Positions 1 through 9,355 of a stretch of DNA of 64,000 bases are shown here, in pieces. Positions within the stretch are counted from its first letter, which is position 1; each line of letters starts with the position of its first letter. Origin of the DNA: Paenarthrobacter sp. GOM3 (GTDB lineage Bacteria > Actinomycetota > Actinomycetes > Actinomycetales > Micrococcaceae); contig NZ_CP136562.1 of NCBI RefSeq assembly GCF_018215265.2, positions 1,860,001-1,924,000 of the forward strand, written 5' to 3'. Below the pieces are notes generated by a model. The model ran no database searches. It was not told the DNA's origin and saw only the letters and a list, made by a program, of their open reading frames with translations. The position numbers were made by a program, and so were the translations under genes.

Positions 1-899
1 GCCCAGAGACGCCCGGCCCGGTAGGAGGAACGGACCAGGGGCCCGGACATGACGCCAAGGAAACCGATCTCCTCGGCCTCGTGCTGGAGGTCCACGAACT
101 CCTGCGGCTTGACCCACCGGTCCACCGGAAGGTGCCGCTCGGAGGGGCGCAGGTACTGGGTGATCGTGATCAGGTCACACCCGGCGGCGTGCAGGTCACG
201 CAACGCCTCGGAAATCTCTTCACGGGTCTCACCCATGCCCAAGATCAGGTTGGACTTGGTCACCATGCCCAGATCCCGGCCCTGGGTGATGACATCCAAG
301 GACCTCTCGTACCGGAACGCCGGCCGGATCCGCTTGAAAATCCTCGGCACGGTCTCGACGTTATGCGCGAACACCTCGGGCTTGGAATCGCAGATCGCCG
401 CGATGTGCTCGGGCTTGCCGGAGAAGTCCGGGATCAGCAACTCCACCCCGGTGCCCGGGTTCAGTTCGTGGATCTTCCGCACCGTTTCGGCGTACAACCA
501 CACACCCTCATCGGCCAGGTCATCACGGGCCACACCGGTCACCGTGGCGTAGCGCAACTGCATGGCCTGCACCGAGCGGGCCACCTTCGTGGGCTCGAAC
601 ATGTCCACCGGGGAGGGCTTACCGGTATCGATCTGGCAGAAATCACAGCGCCGTGTGCACTCGGACCCGCCGATCAGGAACGTCGCTTCCTTGTCTTCCC
701 AGCACTCGAAAATGTTCGGGCACCCGGCCTCTTCACAGACCGTGTGCAACCCTTCCTTCTTCACCAGGTTCTTGAGCTGGACAAACTCAGGACCCATCTG
801 GACCTTGGCCTTGATCCACTCAGGCTTACGTTCAACCGGTACCGCCGCGTTACGCTGCTCAACGCGCAGCAACTTACGGCCTTCAGGTGCCAAGGTCAC
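1..899 (-). CDS. lipA: Lipoyl synthase LipA (3' end cut by window edge)
   Basis: Radical-SAM enzyme that inserts two sulfurs into protein-bound octanoyl groups to make lipoyl cofactor. Reading the minus strand from a GTG at 899, the protein shows the auxiliary-cluster cysteines C55, C60 and C66 (CX4CX5C) and the radical-SAM cysteines C81, C85 and C88 (CTRRCDFC). The family's C-terminal RSSYRAG motif is present just before the window ends, so only some 20-40 residues are missing. The GTG overlaps the TGA of lipB (GTGA), so the two are translationally coupled. The substrate is made by LipB; nearby sucB carries the lipoyl domains that are the final targets. Confidence 0.97.
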   Translation of the reverse strand, partial: MTLAPEGRKLLRVEQRNAAVPVERKPEWIKAKVQMGPEFVQLKNLVKKEGLHTVCEEAGCPNIFECWEDKEATFLIGGSECTRRCDFCQIDTGKPSPVDMFEPTKVARSVQAMQLRYATVTGVARDDLADEGVWLYAETVRKIHELNPGTGVELLIPDFSGKPEHIAAICDSKPEVFAHNVETVPRIFKRIRPAFRYERSLDVITQGRDLGMVTKSNLILGMGETREEISEALRDLHAAGCDLITITQYLRPSERHLPVDRWVKPQEFVDLQHEAEEIGFLGVMSGPLVRSSYRAGRLW

Positions 900-1564
900 T
901 GGAGTGCTCCTTCGGGGGTGGAAACGAGTGCTTCTTCGTGCTTGCGGAATTCTTCCACGAAGCGGTCGACGATATCGGCCGGATTGATGGTCTGGCCGGT
1001 CTCCAGCGACATGGTGGTGACGCTGGCGTCGGTGATGCCGCAGGCGATGATCTGCGCGTACGGTGCCAGGTCATTGCTGCAGTTTATGGCCACGCCGTGC
1101 ATGGTGACGCCGTCGAGTACACGGATGCCGATGGCCGCAATCTTGCGGTCCGGACCCTTTTCGTCGGCAAGGATCCAGACGCCGGCCCGGCCCTTAACGG
1201 TGACGGCGTTGATGCCGTAGTCCTTCATCACAGCGATCATGGTGGCCTCAAGCCGCTCAACGTAGTCGCGGATTCCAGCCCGGTTCTTGAGCTTGAGGAT
1301 GGGATAGGCGATCAACTGTCCGGGCCCGTGCCAGGTCAATTTGCCACCTCGGTCCACGGGAACGACGGGAGTGCCATCAAAGGGACGCTCGTGATCCTCC
1401 GTGAGCTTGCCTGCCGTGTAGACGGCGGCATGCTCCAGAAGCAGTACGGTGCTGTTCTGCTCGCCCGCAACAACTTTGTTGTGGATCTCGCGCTGCAGGT
1501 CCCAGCCCTGCATGTAGTCAACGAAATCAGGGGCAAGACCCAGTTGTGAAAACTCAAGAGTCAT
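896..1564 (-). CDS. lipB: Lipoyl(octanoyl) transferase LipB
   Basis: Transfers octanoyl from acyl-carrier protein to lipoyl domains, the first step of lipoate assembly. The 222-residue protein has the [12 protein letters not shown] block (72-83), the catalytic lysine K141 in KIAAIGIR and the catalytic cysteine C175 in IIACGI. A longer reading frame exists upstream, but family similarity begins at [10 protein letters not shown], so I choose the ATG at 1564. That ATG is preceded by TAAGCT seven bases upstream and no Shine-Dalgarno, which suggests a leaderless mRNA. It is first in a lipB-lipA operon. Confidence 0.96.
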   Translation of the reverse strand: MTLEFSQLGLAPDFVDYMQGWDLQREIHNKVVAGEQNSTVLLLEHAAVYTAGKLTEDHERPFDGTPVVPVDRGGKLTWHGPGQLIAYPILKLKNRAGIRDYVERLEATMIAVMKDYGINAVTVKGRAGVWILADEKGPDRKIAAIGIRVLDGVTMHGVAINCSNDLAPYAQIIACGITDASVTTMSLETGQTINPADIVDRFVEEFRKHEEALVSTPEGALQ

Positions 1565-1577
1565 GCGTTCAAGCTTA
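1565..1577 (-). promoter_or_regulatory. Candidate leaderless promoter of lipBA
   Basis: On the minus strand TAAGCT (1577-1572) is followed by 7 bases and the lipB ATG. No ribosome-binding site lies between, so transcription would begin at or next to the start codon. No convincing -35 is seen. Confidence 0.55.
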
Positions 1578-1705
1578 GACCCCGCAGCAGACTGGCCATG
1601 GTTTTGTGGTGAACCTCTCAGTCGTATCACGGCTGCTTGACCACGACCCGGTAGGGGCTGTGGATAACTTCTGCACCGATCCTCGCCGTCCGGTAGACCT
1701 TATCT

Positions 1706-3298
1706 ATGGAAACTCTGGATTCTGCTGATACGCCTCCCCGCCTGCCGGGGTATCGGGCAAGCCGTCAACTGGGCAAGGGCGGGAGCTCTACGGTATGGCT
1801 GGCGAGGAGGGACTCAGACGGAGAGCAGTTTGCGGTCAAATGCGTCAAGGCGGCGGCTCACGATCGTGGTCCCGGGGATCCACACGGTGACATTTCGCAT
1901 GAGGCCGGCGCCTTTCTTGGGGTGAAGCACAAGCACTTGGTTGGCATCCACGACGTCCTCCAGCTCGACACGGAAGTTCCGGGAGCCCGCGGTATTGTCA
2001 TGGACTACGCCGCAGGGGGTTCGTTGGCGAACCTGGTATCCGGGCGCGGACGGCTCCGGGTGGGGGAGGCGGTAACGATTCTGGGTCCGCTTGCCCAAGC
2101 CTTGGACTACCTCCATTCCCAGGGCATGGTGCACGGGGACGTGTCGCCGGGGAACATCCTGTTCACGGCCGAAGGAATGCCCCTGCTGGCGGATTTCGGG
2201 ATCACCGCCAGGGTAGGCGACGCCAAGCACCACCTGGACGTGGGAACGCCTGGGTTCACCGACCCTGTGGGCCTCGTTTCCGTGGGCCAGGAGGATGGGG
2301 CACTGCGGCCGGAACGCGACCTCTATTCCCTCGCGGCTGTCGGCTGGTTCTGCCTGACGGGTTCGGTCCCCGAACAGGCAATGGACCGTCCGCCCTTGTC
2401 ATTCGTCGCCAGTGAAGTACCCCGCTCCCTCGCTGGCGCGTTGGAGGCCGCTTTGGATCCGGACCCCCGGATGAGGCCTTCAGCAAGGGAATTTTCGACC
2501 GCCGTTTTCCGCAGCGCGGCCCCGGAAGCAGTGGATCTTGCAGGGGCGGTGCACCCCTCGGTCATTCCCGACTTGCTGACGCGGCGTCAGTCCCTGGATC
2601 GAACACCGCGCCGAAGTGCCCGGTGGTTCGGGAATCGGCGCTCGGTCCTGTCCCTGGGGAAGGCTGTGCTCCCCAAGGCCTCCCAGACGCTGGGAAGGCA
2701 CAAGACACGCAAAGCGTCGGCGGGCATCAAGGTAGCGGTGGTGCTGGGGGCCGGAATGCTGGTAGCAGTCACCGCGTGGGGCCTTTGGGGGCAGGGCCAA
2801 CCATCGGTGCCGCTTTCCGGAGCGGTGAATGTGTCCGGTTCTGGCCTGCCTACGGACATCCCGGAGTCCTCTTTGCTCCCGGAGGGCCTTAATCGGGAGC
2901 TTCATTCCGATGACCTGGCCGTTGCCGTGCCGGCTTTGGCAGCTGTCCGGGACTTGGCGTTGCGCCAAGGCCACGTTGAGCTCTTGGCTGTGATCAACGC
3001 ACCCGGTTCGCCAGCCGAAGCCGCTGACCGCCAAGTGGGGGAGCACCTTCGAACAGCCGGCACGGTATTCGCCGGCCTCGCGACAACCGTGACGGCCGTG
3101 ACCATCCGGGAACCGCCACAGCCCGACCACGCGATGGTGGGAATCGTAGCCGCTACTTCCGCCTACGAGGAACGCCTGTCCTCAGGCTCGGTGGTCCGTT
3201 CGGAAGAGGCCGGGACGCCACAGGATCTCCGGTTGCATCTGGTGCGCCGGGACGGACGATGGCAGATCGTGGAGATTCTGGCCGGCGCCACAGGCTAA
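1706..3298 (+). CDS. Membrane-anchored Ser/Thr protein kinase (Hanks type, PknB-like)
   Basis: Signalling kinase of 530 residues. It has a glycine-rich loop GKGGSS (24-29), the ATP-binding lysine K45, a catalytic loop HGDVSPGN (143-150, with Gly instead of the usual Arg), and DFG at 163-165. A basic juxtamembrane stretch is followed by one membrane helix near 341-362 and an extracytoplasmic tail of about 165 residues without PASTA repeats, so its stimulus is unknown. HGD instead of HRD means it may not depend on activation-loop phosphorylation. It is divergent from lipBA. The start lacks a clear ribosome-binding site; TAGACC lies 6 bases upstream, a weak leaderless-type signal. Confidence 0.88.
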   Translation: METLDSADTPPRLPGYRASRQLGKGGSSTVWLARRDSDGEQFAVKCVKAAAHDRGPGDPHGDISHEAGAFLGVKHKHLVGIHDVLQLDTEVPGARGIVMDYAAGGSLANLVSGRGRLRVGEAVTILGPLAQALDYLHSQGMVHGDVSPGNILFTAEGMPLLADFGITARVGDAKHHLDVGTPGFTDPVGLVSVGQEDGALRPERDLYSLAAVGWFCLTGSVPEQAMDRPPLSFVASEVPRSLAGALEAALDPDPRMRPSAREFSTAVFRSAAPEAVDLAGAVHPSVIPDLLTRRQSLDRTPRRSARWFGNRRSVLSLGKAVLPKASQTLGRHKTRKASAGIKVAVVLGAGMLVAVTAWGLWGQGQPSVPLSGAVNVSGSGLPTDIPESSLLPEGLNRELHSDDLAVAVPALAAVRDLALRQGHVELLAVINAPGSPAEAADRQVGEHLRTAGTVFAGLATTVTAVTIREPPQPDHAMVGIVAATSAYEERLSSGSVVRSEEAGTPQDLRLHLVRRDGRWQIVEILAGATG

Positions 3299-3323
3299 GA
3301 GCCGAAGCCGCCACCGTGAAGCG

Positions 3324-4223
3324 CTAGCGATCCCTTGCCGTTGTCAGCCATTCCATCGCTTCAGTAAGTGAGGGGTGCTGCCACTGGAAACCTGCGTTTG
3401 CCAGGCGGCTGGCGTCCATCTTTTGGTTCGCCAACACCAGTTCGTCCGCCAGCTTTCCGAGTACCAGCCGAAGTGCTGGCCGGGGCACCCGGCAGAACGC
3501 CGGCCTGTGGAAGGCTTTCGCCAGGTGAGACACAATGGTGTTCACGTCAGCGCTTTCCGGAGCGCAGACATTCACCGGTCCGTCGATGTCGGCCGTCAGG
3601 AGGTACGCCAAGGCGGCAGCTTCATCGGCCAGCGTGATCCAGGGCCAATACTGCCGCCCATTCCCAAAAGGTCCTCCGAGCCCGAGCTTCAGTAGCGGGA
3701 GCAGCGGCCCAAGTGCGCCACCGGACGGGCTGAGAACCACGCCGGTCCTCGGAGTGACGACCCGCACGCCCGGGGGCGCGGTCCTGGCAGCCCGCTCCCA
3801 CTCCACGCAGAGGGGGCCTAGGACGCCGCCGCCGGGGCCTGAGCCCTCCCGGAGCGGGCCATCAGTCGTGGCGCCGTAGTAGCCGGATGCTGATTGGCTG
3901 ATGAAAGTCGACGGCGGTTGGCTGAGTCGCTGCATGGCGTCAGTCAGGGTGCGGGTGGGTTGGAGCCGGGAATCCCGGAGCACTTCGATTCGCTGTTTCG
4001 TCCACGGACGGTCACCGATGCCTGCTCCCGAGAGGTTGACCACGGCGTCGACGCCGTCGAAGACCACTTCGTCCAACTCTCCCGCAGCGGGGTCCCACGT
4101 CCGCTCCGCTGCATTCCTGGCAGGTCGGCGGACCAGCCGGATGACGTCGTGGCCCTGGCCGGCCAGTTGCTCCGACAACGCCGTTCCGATCATTCCCGAG
4201 GCTCCGGACATCACGATTCGCAT
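3324..4223 (-). CDS. TIGR01777-family NAD(P)-binding SDR epimerase-like protein
   Basis: Extended short-chain dehydrogenase of the YfcH/SDR39U1 group; the reaction is unknown in this family. The 299-residue protein begins MRIVMSGASGMIG, an N-terminal Rossmann motif. It carries the family WPWIT..D block in the middle and a C-terminal DUF1731-like region ending in AGFQWQHPSL. A TTG 21 bases upstream could extend it, but the ATG at 4223 places the Rossmann fold at the N-terminus and has GGTGAG upstream. It converges on the kinase gene and is divergent from the tricorn protease gene. Confidence 0.85.
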   Translation of the reverse strand: MRIVMSGASGMIGTALSEQLAGQGHDVIRLVRRPARNAAERTWDPAAGELDEVVFDGVDAVVNLSGAGIGDRPWTKQRIEVLRDSRLQPTRTLTDAMQRLSQPPSTFISQSASGYYGATTDGPLREGSGPGGGVLGPLCVEWERAARTAPPGVRVVTPRTGVVLSPSGGALGPLLPLLKLGLGGPFGNGRQYWPWITLADEAAALAYLLTADIDGPVNVCAPESADVNTIVSHLAKAFHRPAFCRVPRPALRLVLGKLADELVLANQKMDASRLANAGFQWQHPSLTEAMEWLTTARDR

Positions 4224-4296
4224 GACCCATCTCACCATGGCCAAGGCATGCGGGGGAAACGCCTGTCGATGCCCGGGACGGCGGGTGCCTCTTGAC

Positions 4297-4311
4297 TATG
4301 ATCGAACAATG
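4297..4311 (+). promoter_or_regulatory. Leaderless promoter of the tricorn protease
   Basis: TATGAT (4297-4302), five of six matches to TATAAT, is followed by exactly 6 bases and the ATG at 4309. There is no Shine-Dalgarno. The -35 region is unremarkable. Confidence 0.6.
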
Positions 4312-7300
4312 ACCTCCTCCAGCTACCTCCGTTTCCCGCATGTGCACGGCGATCTGGTCACCTTCGTGGCCGAAGACGACATCTGGGTCGCGCCCCTTTC
4401 AGGCGGCCGCGCCTGGCGGGTTTCCTCCCAACAATTGCCTGCCCGGAACCCAAAGTTCACCCCCGACGGCCAACGGCTGGTGTGGACGGTCGTCGTCGGA
4501 ACGTCACCGGAAGTGGTGACGGCGGAGGTCGACGGCGGTGGGTACAGGCAGCTCAGTTACTTCGGGCACAGCACCACTAAGGTCAAGGGGTTCACTCCCG
4601 CGGGCGACGTCATTGTCACAAGTGCGTTCCAGCAGTCCGAAAGCCGCCACACGTACGCCTACAGCCTCCCGCTCGACGGTGGCTCCGCCGTCGAACTTCC
4701 TTTCGGTCCGGTTGAAGGTGTCGCTTATGGGCCGGAGGTGGGCGACGAGAAGCCAGTGGTGCTCGCCAGCGTCCTTTCCCGCGAGCCGGCTTGGTGGAAG
4801 CGGTATCGCGGCGGTACGGCGGGCAAGCTGTGGATCGATGCCGACGGGATCGGGGAATTCGAAAGGCTCCTCCCGGAGATCGAAGGCAACCTGACCGACC
4901 CACTGTGGCTCCAGGGGCGCATTGCCTTCCTCTCCGACCATGAGGGGTACGGAAACCTGTACTCCGTTTTGCCCGACGGTTCCGGACTGCGCCGCCATAC
5001 CGATCACGAGGATTTCTACGTCCGCCATGCGAGCAGCGATGGTCAGAGGGTCGTCTTTGAGTCCGCCGGCGAACTGTGGATTCTTCCTTCGCTCGATGCC
5101 GATGTCGAGGCCACAAAGCTGGATATCACCCTCGGTTCGGCCTCTCCGGCACGCCGTGCAGCACCCCTGAAGGTATCCGCCCATCTTGGCGACGTCGTCC
5201 CGAACCTGACCGGGACTGCCAGCGCCGTTGAATCGCACGGCACCGTTCATTGGCTTCGGCACAAGGACGGTCCCTCACGCGTGGTGGAGGCTACTCCGGG
5301 CGTCCGTGCACGTTTGCCCCGCCCGCTGACAGACGGACGGATTGCCTACGTCGCGGACCATGGTGGGGTGGAGGCGCTCTACGTCAAGCGCATAGCCACA
5401 CGCCTTTCGGCAGCAGTCGAGATGCCCAAGGCGGCCGTTGAGCCGGCCAAGCCCACAAACGACGCCGATCCGTTGCCGAAGCCGGTTTCCGCATCGAACG
5501 TCCTGGGGCACGGCAAGCCTTCTGAGGCCGTCGAAGCAGGCGCCGACGAGACGGCCAAGGCTGGATCGACGACCACCGCCGGCGATGCCGCCAATGCGGG
5601 CCAGTCCGCTGACACAGTGGGCGGTACAGAGGCAGCGGCAGCCCCCGCCGTCGAAGACACCGCCCTCCGGATCGAGTTTCCGGCGCTTACCCGGACAAGT
5701 GCGCTGGAGGCCAGTCCCGACGGTCGCTGGCTTGCGGTGGGCACTTCTTTTGGCGACGTCTTCGTTGCCGACACCTCCACCGGGACGCTGACCCGGCTCG
5801 TTAGCGTCGGAGAGGGGAGCATCGATGAGTTGTCGTGGTCTGCCGATTCGCAGTGGCTCGCATGGTCCGAACCGGTGACTTCGTTCGGTTCGCGGAGCAA
5901 GCTCCGGATCACCCGCCCCGGCGGGACGGAGTCCGGTATCGTCGACGTCACCGACGGCCGTTTCTGCGATACCTCGCCGCGATTCACTCCGGACGGAAAG
6001 TTCCTCGCTTTCCTGTCCAACAGAAGCTTTGACCCCGTCTACGACGGGCACTCCTTCGATCTCTCCTTCCCCAGCCCCATCAAGCCGTATTTGGTGGCGC
6101 TGGCGGCCGACACGCCGTCGCCGTTCGGTCCCTCGATCGACACCCTTGAGGATGCGCCCAGCACCCAAGAGAAATCCGACGACGGCGATGTCGCCGCGGT
6201 TCGCGTCGACGCCGATGGGCTGGCGCACCGTGTTATCACCGTCCCGGTTCCCCAAGGCAACTATTCCGACCTCGCTGTCGGCGACGGGGCACTCCTGTGG
6301 CTGGACACGGAACTCACGGGTGTCACCGGTGAAGGCAAGGGTACACCGCAGGACAAGAAGTCGGCGCCGTCCCTGGTGCGTTACGACCTCGGCAAGCGCA
6401 AGCAGACCACTCTTGTCACGGCAGTGGACAGCTACCGCCTATCGGGCGACCTCAGCAGGATTGTCTATGTCCTGGACAAGCAGGTCACTTCCGTCCCGGC
6501 GGACAGCAAAGTGGACGAGGATTCCGCCGATCTGGTGAAGGTGGAACTCAACAGGATCCGCGTCATCCTTGACCCCGTCGCTGCGTGGGGGCAGGCATTC
6601 GACGAGGCCTGGCGATTGCAGCGCGACTTCTTCTGGACCGCGGACATGGCCGGGCAGGACTGGGACTCCGTGTACAAGCGCTACCGCCCGATCGTGAACC
6701 GGCTCGGTACCCACGATGACCTGGTTGACCTGTTGTGGGAGATCCACGGTGAGCTGGGCACGTCCCACGCCTATGTGAAACCGGCAGCTGTCACGGAGGC
6801 CGGACGGAATGGACAGGGCCGGCTGGGCGCCGAATTGCAGTTCGGCAAGAAGGGCTGGGAGATCACCCGGATCCTGGCAGGGGAGTCCTCCGACCCGCTG
6901 GCCACTTCGCCCTTGACGCGTCCCGGTGCGGACGCGAAGGTGGGCGACGTGCTGTTGGCGATCGACGGCGTCGAACTTTCGGCTGCTCTAACACCTGCCA
7001 TGCAGTTGGTGGGCGCCGCGGGCCGGACTGTGGAACTGACTCTTTTGAACGGCGACGGCCACGGCAAAGCAGCCGGACAGCAGCGTCGGGTGGCGGTGGT
7101 TCCTGTGCGCGACGAGGAAAGGCTGCGCTACCAGGATTGGGTCCGCGCCAACCGGCGCACCGTCCGGGAGGCGTCCGACGGTAAGTTCGGCTACCTTCAC
7201 GTCCCGGACATGATGGCCAATGGTTGGGCACAGCTCCACCGGGACCTTGATACCGAAACCGCGCTGGACGGCCTGATCGTGGACGTGAGGCGCAACCGTG

Positions 7301-7821
7301 GTGGCCACACCTCTCAGTTGGTGGCCGAACTCATTGGCCGCAAGGTGACGGGATGGAGCATGCCACGAGGTGAAAAGCCCCGGACCTACCCGGACCACGC
7401 CCCGCGGGGACCGGTCATCATCCTGGCAGACGAATTTGCCGGGTCCGATGGCGACATCATCACGCAGGTCTCGAAGCTGCGCGGCATTGGTCCCGTTATC
7501 GGCACCCGGACCTGGGGTGGCGTAGTGGGCATCGACAACCGGTTCGCACTGGCAGACGGAACGGGCGTCACTCAGCCGCGTTACGCCACGTGGTTCAACG
7601 GGGGAATCGGGTGGGACGTGGAGAACCGCGGGGTCGAGCCCGACATTGAGGTCCTCTTCCCGCCGCACGCCTACGCCGCCGGTACGGATCCGCAGCTGGA
7701 ATACGGCATCGGGGCGCTTAAGGAAATGATCCAGGAATTGCCTACCGATCGGCCTCCGCTGCGTGAAGGCTACCGGAAGGTGCGGCCGGCACCCTTGCCG
7801 TCGCGTCCGCAAGCGGGCTAG
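4309..7821 (+). CDS. Tricorn-type S41 protease
   Basis: Large cytosolic serine protease (1170 residues) thought to cut oligopeptides released by proteasome or Clp. In order it has a first beta-propeller (about 1-365), an Ala/Lys/Glu-rich low-complexity linker (about 370-450), a second WD40/TolB-like propeller (about 450-740), the S41 core with GTSHAY (S819, H820), a PDZ-like region (about 850-925), the nucleophile S1046 in AGSDGD, and a GVEPD loop near 1108-1112 where the fourth catalytic residue sits. These match the Ser-His-Ser-Glu tetrad of archaeal tricorn. The frame is open to 3901, but similarity begins at MTSSSYLRFPHVHG, and the ATG at 4309 sits 6 bases after TATGAT. The long linker between propellers is unusual. 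Confidence 0.92.
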   Translation: MTSSSYLRFPHVHGDLVTFVAEDDIWVAPLSGGRAWRVSSQQLPARNPKFTPDGQRLVWTVVVGTSPEVVTAEVDGGGYRQLSYFGHSTTKVKGFTPAGDVIVTSAFQQSESRHTYAYSLPLDGGSAVELPFGPVEGVAYGPEVGDEKPVVLASVLSREPAWWKRYRGGTAGKLWIDADGIGEFERLLPEIEGNLTDPLWLQGRIAFLSDHEGYGNLYSVLPDGSGLRRHTDHEDFYVRHASSDGQRVVFESAGELWILPSLDADVEATKLDITLGSASPARRAAPLKVSAHLGDVVPNLTGTASAVESHGTVHWLRHKDGPSRVVEATPGVRARLPRPLTDGRIAYVADHGGVEALYVKRIATRLSAAVEMPKAAVEPAKPTNDADPLPKPVSASNVLGHGKPSEAVEAGADETAKAGSTTTAGDAANAGQSADTVGGTEAAAAPAVEDTALRIEFPALTRTSALEASPDGRWLAVGTSFGDVFVADTSTGTLTRLVSVGEGSIDELSWSADSQWLAWSEPVTSFGSRSKLRITRPGGTESGIVDVTDGRFCDTSPRFTPDGKFLAFLSNRSFDPVYDGHSFDLSFPSPIKPYLVALAADTPSPFGPSIDTLEDAPSTQEKSDDGDVAAVRVDADGLAHRVITVPVPQGNYSDLAVGDGALLWLDTELTGVTGEGKGTPQDKKSAPSLVRYDLGKRKQTTLVTAVDSYRLSGDLSRIVYVLDKQVTSVPADSKVDEDSADLVKVELNRIRVILDPVAAWGQAFDEAWRLQRDFFWTADMAGQDWDSVYKRYRPIVNRLGTHDDLVDLLWEIHGELGTSHAYVKPAAVTEAGRNGQGRLGAELQFGKKGWEITRILAGESSDPLATSPLTRPGADAKVGDVLLAIDGVELSAALTPAMQLVGAAGRTVELTLLNGDGHGKAAGQQRRVAVVPVRDEERLRYQDWVRANRRTVREASDGKFGYLHVPDMMANGWAQLHRDLDTETALDGLIVDVRRNRGGHTSQLVAELIGRKVTGWSMPRGEKPRTYPDHAPRGPVIILADEFAGSDGDIITQVSKLRGIGPVIGTRTWGGVVGIDNRFALADGTGVTQPRYATWFNGGIGWDVENRGVEPDIEVLFPPHAYAAGTDPQLEYGIGALKEMIQELPTDRPPLREGYRKVRPAPLPSRPQAG

Positions 7822-7840
7822 GGAGCAAATCCGAGCACAG

Positions 7841-7881
7841 AAGAGCCCCGTCGCCTCCCCGAGGGAAGTGACGGGGCTCTT
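7841..7881. terminator. Bidirectional terminator
   Basis: A 12-bp perfect stem, AAGAGCCCCGTC with its complement (7841-7852 and 7870-7881), lies between the convergent tricorn and osmC genes. A small internal stem is possible in the loop. Confidence 0.85.
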
Positions 7882-7908
7882 CCGTTGTCCTGGTGTTTGA
7901 AGCGGAGC

Positions 7909-8337
7909 CTAGGCGGCGAGGGTGGCATCCAGGGTGATCTCAATGCTGGCCAGGGCGCCGGACACGGGGCAGCCGGTCTTTGCGTCCTCGGAGATGCGGC
8001 GGAAGTCCTCTTCGGAGAGGCCGGGGACCTTCGCCGTCATGGTCAGGTGGCTACCGGTGATGCCGGTGCCGGGGACGAAGGTTACGTCCGCTTTGGTGTT
8101 GACCTCTTCCGCGGTGAATCCCTCGCCGGCCAAGGCGTGGCTGAACGCCATGGAGAAGCAAGCGGAGTGGGCGGCAGCGATCAGTTCCTCGGGGCTGGTC
8201 TTGCCGCCGGACTGCTCGGTGCGTGCCTTCCACGTGACGTCGAAGGTGCCCAGGCCTGAGCTGTCCAGCGTGGTGTTGCCGGCGCCTTCGATGAGGTTGC
8301 CGTTCCAAACCGTGTGTGCGGTACGTGTTGCTGCCAT
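7909..8337 (-). CDS. osmC: OsmC-family peroxidase
   Basis: Thiol-dependent organic hydroperoxide reductase of 142 residues. It shows the two redox cysteines of the family, C60 in AAHSACFSM and C123 in KTGCPVSGAL. The opening TRTAHTVWNGNLIEGAG and the length fit OsmC rather than Ohr. I choose the ATG at 8337 because it has a GGAG ribosome-binding site about 8 bases upstream and fits the family N-terminus; the frame stays open for another 32 codons. It is divergent from a VOC gene. Confidence 0.92.
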   Translation of the reverse strand: MAATRTAHTVWNGNLIEGAGNTTLDSSGLGTFDVTWKARTEQSGGKTSPEELIAAAHSACFSMAFSHALAGEGFTAEEVNTKADVTFVPGTGITGSHLTMTAKVPGLSEEDFRRISEDAKTGCPVSGALASIEITLDATLAA

Positions 8338-8458
8338 GTCCACTCCTTGGGGTCGTTGTGAGTCGGAAACCAGCATTAGCCGGTTGCCACCGGGATCAAT
8401 CCTAGGGATTTGGCGGCAGGACTGCACGGCCATTCTGCTGACAGTGGATTGTGACCCC

Positions 8459-8473
8459 TAAACTGGCGATATG
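8459..8473 (+). promoter_or_regulatory. Leaderless promoter of the VOC gene
   Basis: TAAACT (8459-8464) is followed by 6 bases and the ATG at 8471. CTGACA at 8438-8443 is a possible -35, though its 15-bp spacer is short. Confidence 0.6.
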
Positions 8474-8854
8474 GAGACCCAGGAACACGCATCCGGCGGC
8501 CAACGCCGCACCCCGAGAATTGCTTCGATCATGGTCAACGCGGTCGATGCTGCCCGCCTTTCGGCTTTTTGGTCCGAACTGTTGGACATGCCCATCGCTG
8601 CCGAGCACGAGGGGTTCATCTGGTTGCGGCCGGCTGAGCCCGGCCTCCCGCAGTTGGCTTTCCAACAGGTCGAAGCGCCCACTGACGGCAGGCGTCGCCT
8701 TCATCTGGACCTGCACGACGCCGATGCCACAGCGTTGCGGATCAAGGCCGAGTCGCTGGGGGCTACTTTTGTCGAGGGCTACGACATTGCGGATTTCCAT
8801 TGGGACGTGATGCAGGACCCCGAAGGCAACGAGTTCTGCATCGCCCAGGAGTAG
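8471..8854 (+). CDS. VOC-family (glyoxalase-like) protein
   Basis: Small 127-residue protein of the vicinal oxygen chelate fold (Glyoxalase_6-like). It shows the typical IMVNAVDAARLSAFWSELLDM opening helix, the LHLDLHDADA strand in the middle and the DPEGNEFCI ending, where the last acidic metal-site residue usually sits. The substrate cannot be inferred. It is divergent from osmC, with which it may share stress-related regulation, and it seems to be translated from a leaderless message. Confidence 0.85.
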   Translation: METQEHASGGQRRTPRIASIMVNAVDAARLSAFWSELLDMPIAAEHEGFIWLRPAEPGLPQLAFQQVEAPTDGRRRLHLDLHDADATALRIKAESLGATFVEGYDIADFHWDVMQDPEGNEFCIAQE

Positions 8855-8905
8855 TCGGCGCTGCCTTCAGCTCGCGCGGCAGGGTGATCGCCGTTAACGC
8901 AAAAG

Positions 8906-8939
8906 CCGTCCCGCCCTGCGTGCTCGCAGGGCGGGACGG
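8906..8939. terminator. Terminator hairpin
   Basis: A 14-bp perfect stem (8906-8919 with 8926-8939) has a 6-base loop. Read on the minus strand it is followed by CTTTTG, so it ends the small membrane-protein transcript; it can also serve the VOC gene on the plus strand. Confidence 0.85.
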
Positions 8940-8980
8940 TGATGCTTTCTGCAGGAAAGCTATCGGGATTCGATCCCGGC

Positions 8981-9334
8981 TTAGTTCCAGAGGGTGGCAA
9001 TGGCGATGTTCACCAGTGCGAGGCCACCCACGCTGTGAGCCAGTCCGGTGGAGACCGGTTCGCCGTTCTTGACCTTGCGGGAGCCGATGACCGCGAGGAC
9101 CGCTACAGCCACGGCGATGGCGAACTTGACGCCAAGCTTGAAGTAGTTGGGATCGGCGTCGGGAAGCAAGGGCAGGATGCCCATCATGGCGATGCCCGTC
9201 AGGAGCTGGAGGAATGCGCCGTCGCGCTGGCGGGGGTGGACGGTGGGCTCCCGAAGGGTGGCGATCCAGTAGCCCACGATCATGGCTGCGCCGACAATGT
9301 GGAAGAACACCAGAATGCTGAACAGAATACTCAT
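8981..9334 (-). CDS. Small integral membrane protein, unknown function
   Basis: 117-residue protein with four predicted membrane helices: about 3-25, 42-58, 67-85 and 97-115. Short charged loops lie between them, including TLREPTVHPRQRD. I recognise no catalytic motif or named domain. The ATG at 9334 follows TAAGCT by 6 bases (leaderless type). A sequence nearly identical to the BlaI-type operators of the cyd region lies just upstream at 9356-9372. A link to respiration or envelope stress is therefore possible, but it is an inference from that site only. Confidence 0.8.
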   Translation of the reverse strand: MSILFSILVFFHIVGAAMIVGYWIATLREPTVHPRQRDGAFLQLLTGIAMMGILPLLPDADPNYFKLGVKFAIAVAVAVLAVIGSRKVKNGEPVSTGLAHSVGGLALVNIAIATLWN

Positions 9335-9346
9335 GGCTCCAGCTTA
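9335..9346 (-). promoter_or_regulatory. Leaderless promoter of the small membrane protein
   Basis: On the minus strand TAAGCT (9346-9341), then GGAGCC, then the ATG at 9334. GGAGCC could in principle also act as a very close ribosome-binding site. Confidence 0.55.
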
Positions 9347-9355
9347 TCCAGATGG

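Noticed and set aside
3901..4308. Extended N-terminus of the tricorn protease
   Set aside because: It overlaps the SDR gene on the other strand and has no propeller pattern; the promoter TATGAT would lie inside the coding region.
8964..8980. CGGGATTCGATCCCGG looks like a tRNA T-arm
   Set aside because: The loop would have 5 bases instead of 7 and the upstream 60 bases are a terminator, not D and anticodon arms. It is a simple hairpin at the end of a gene.
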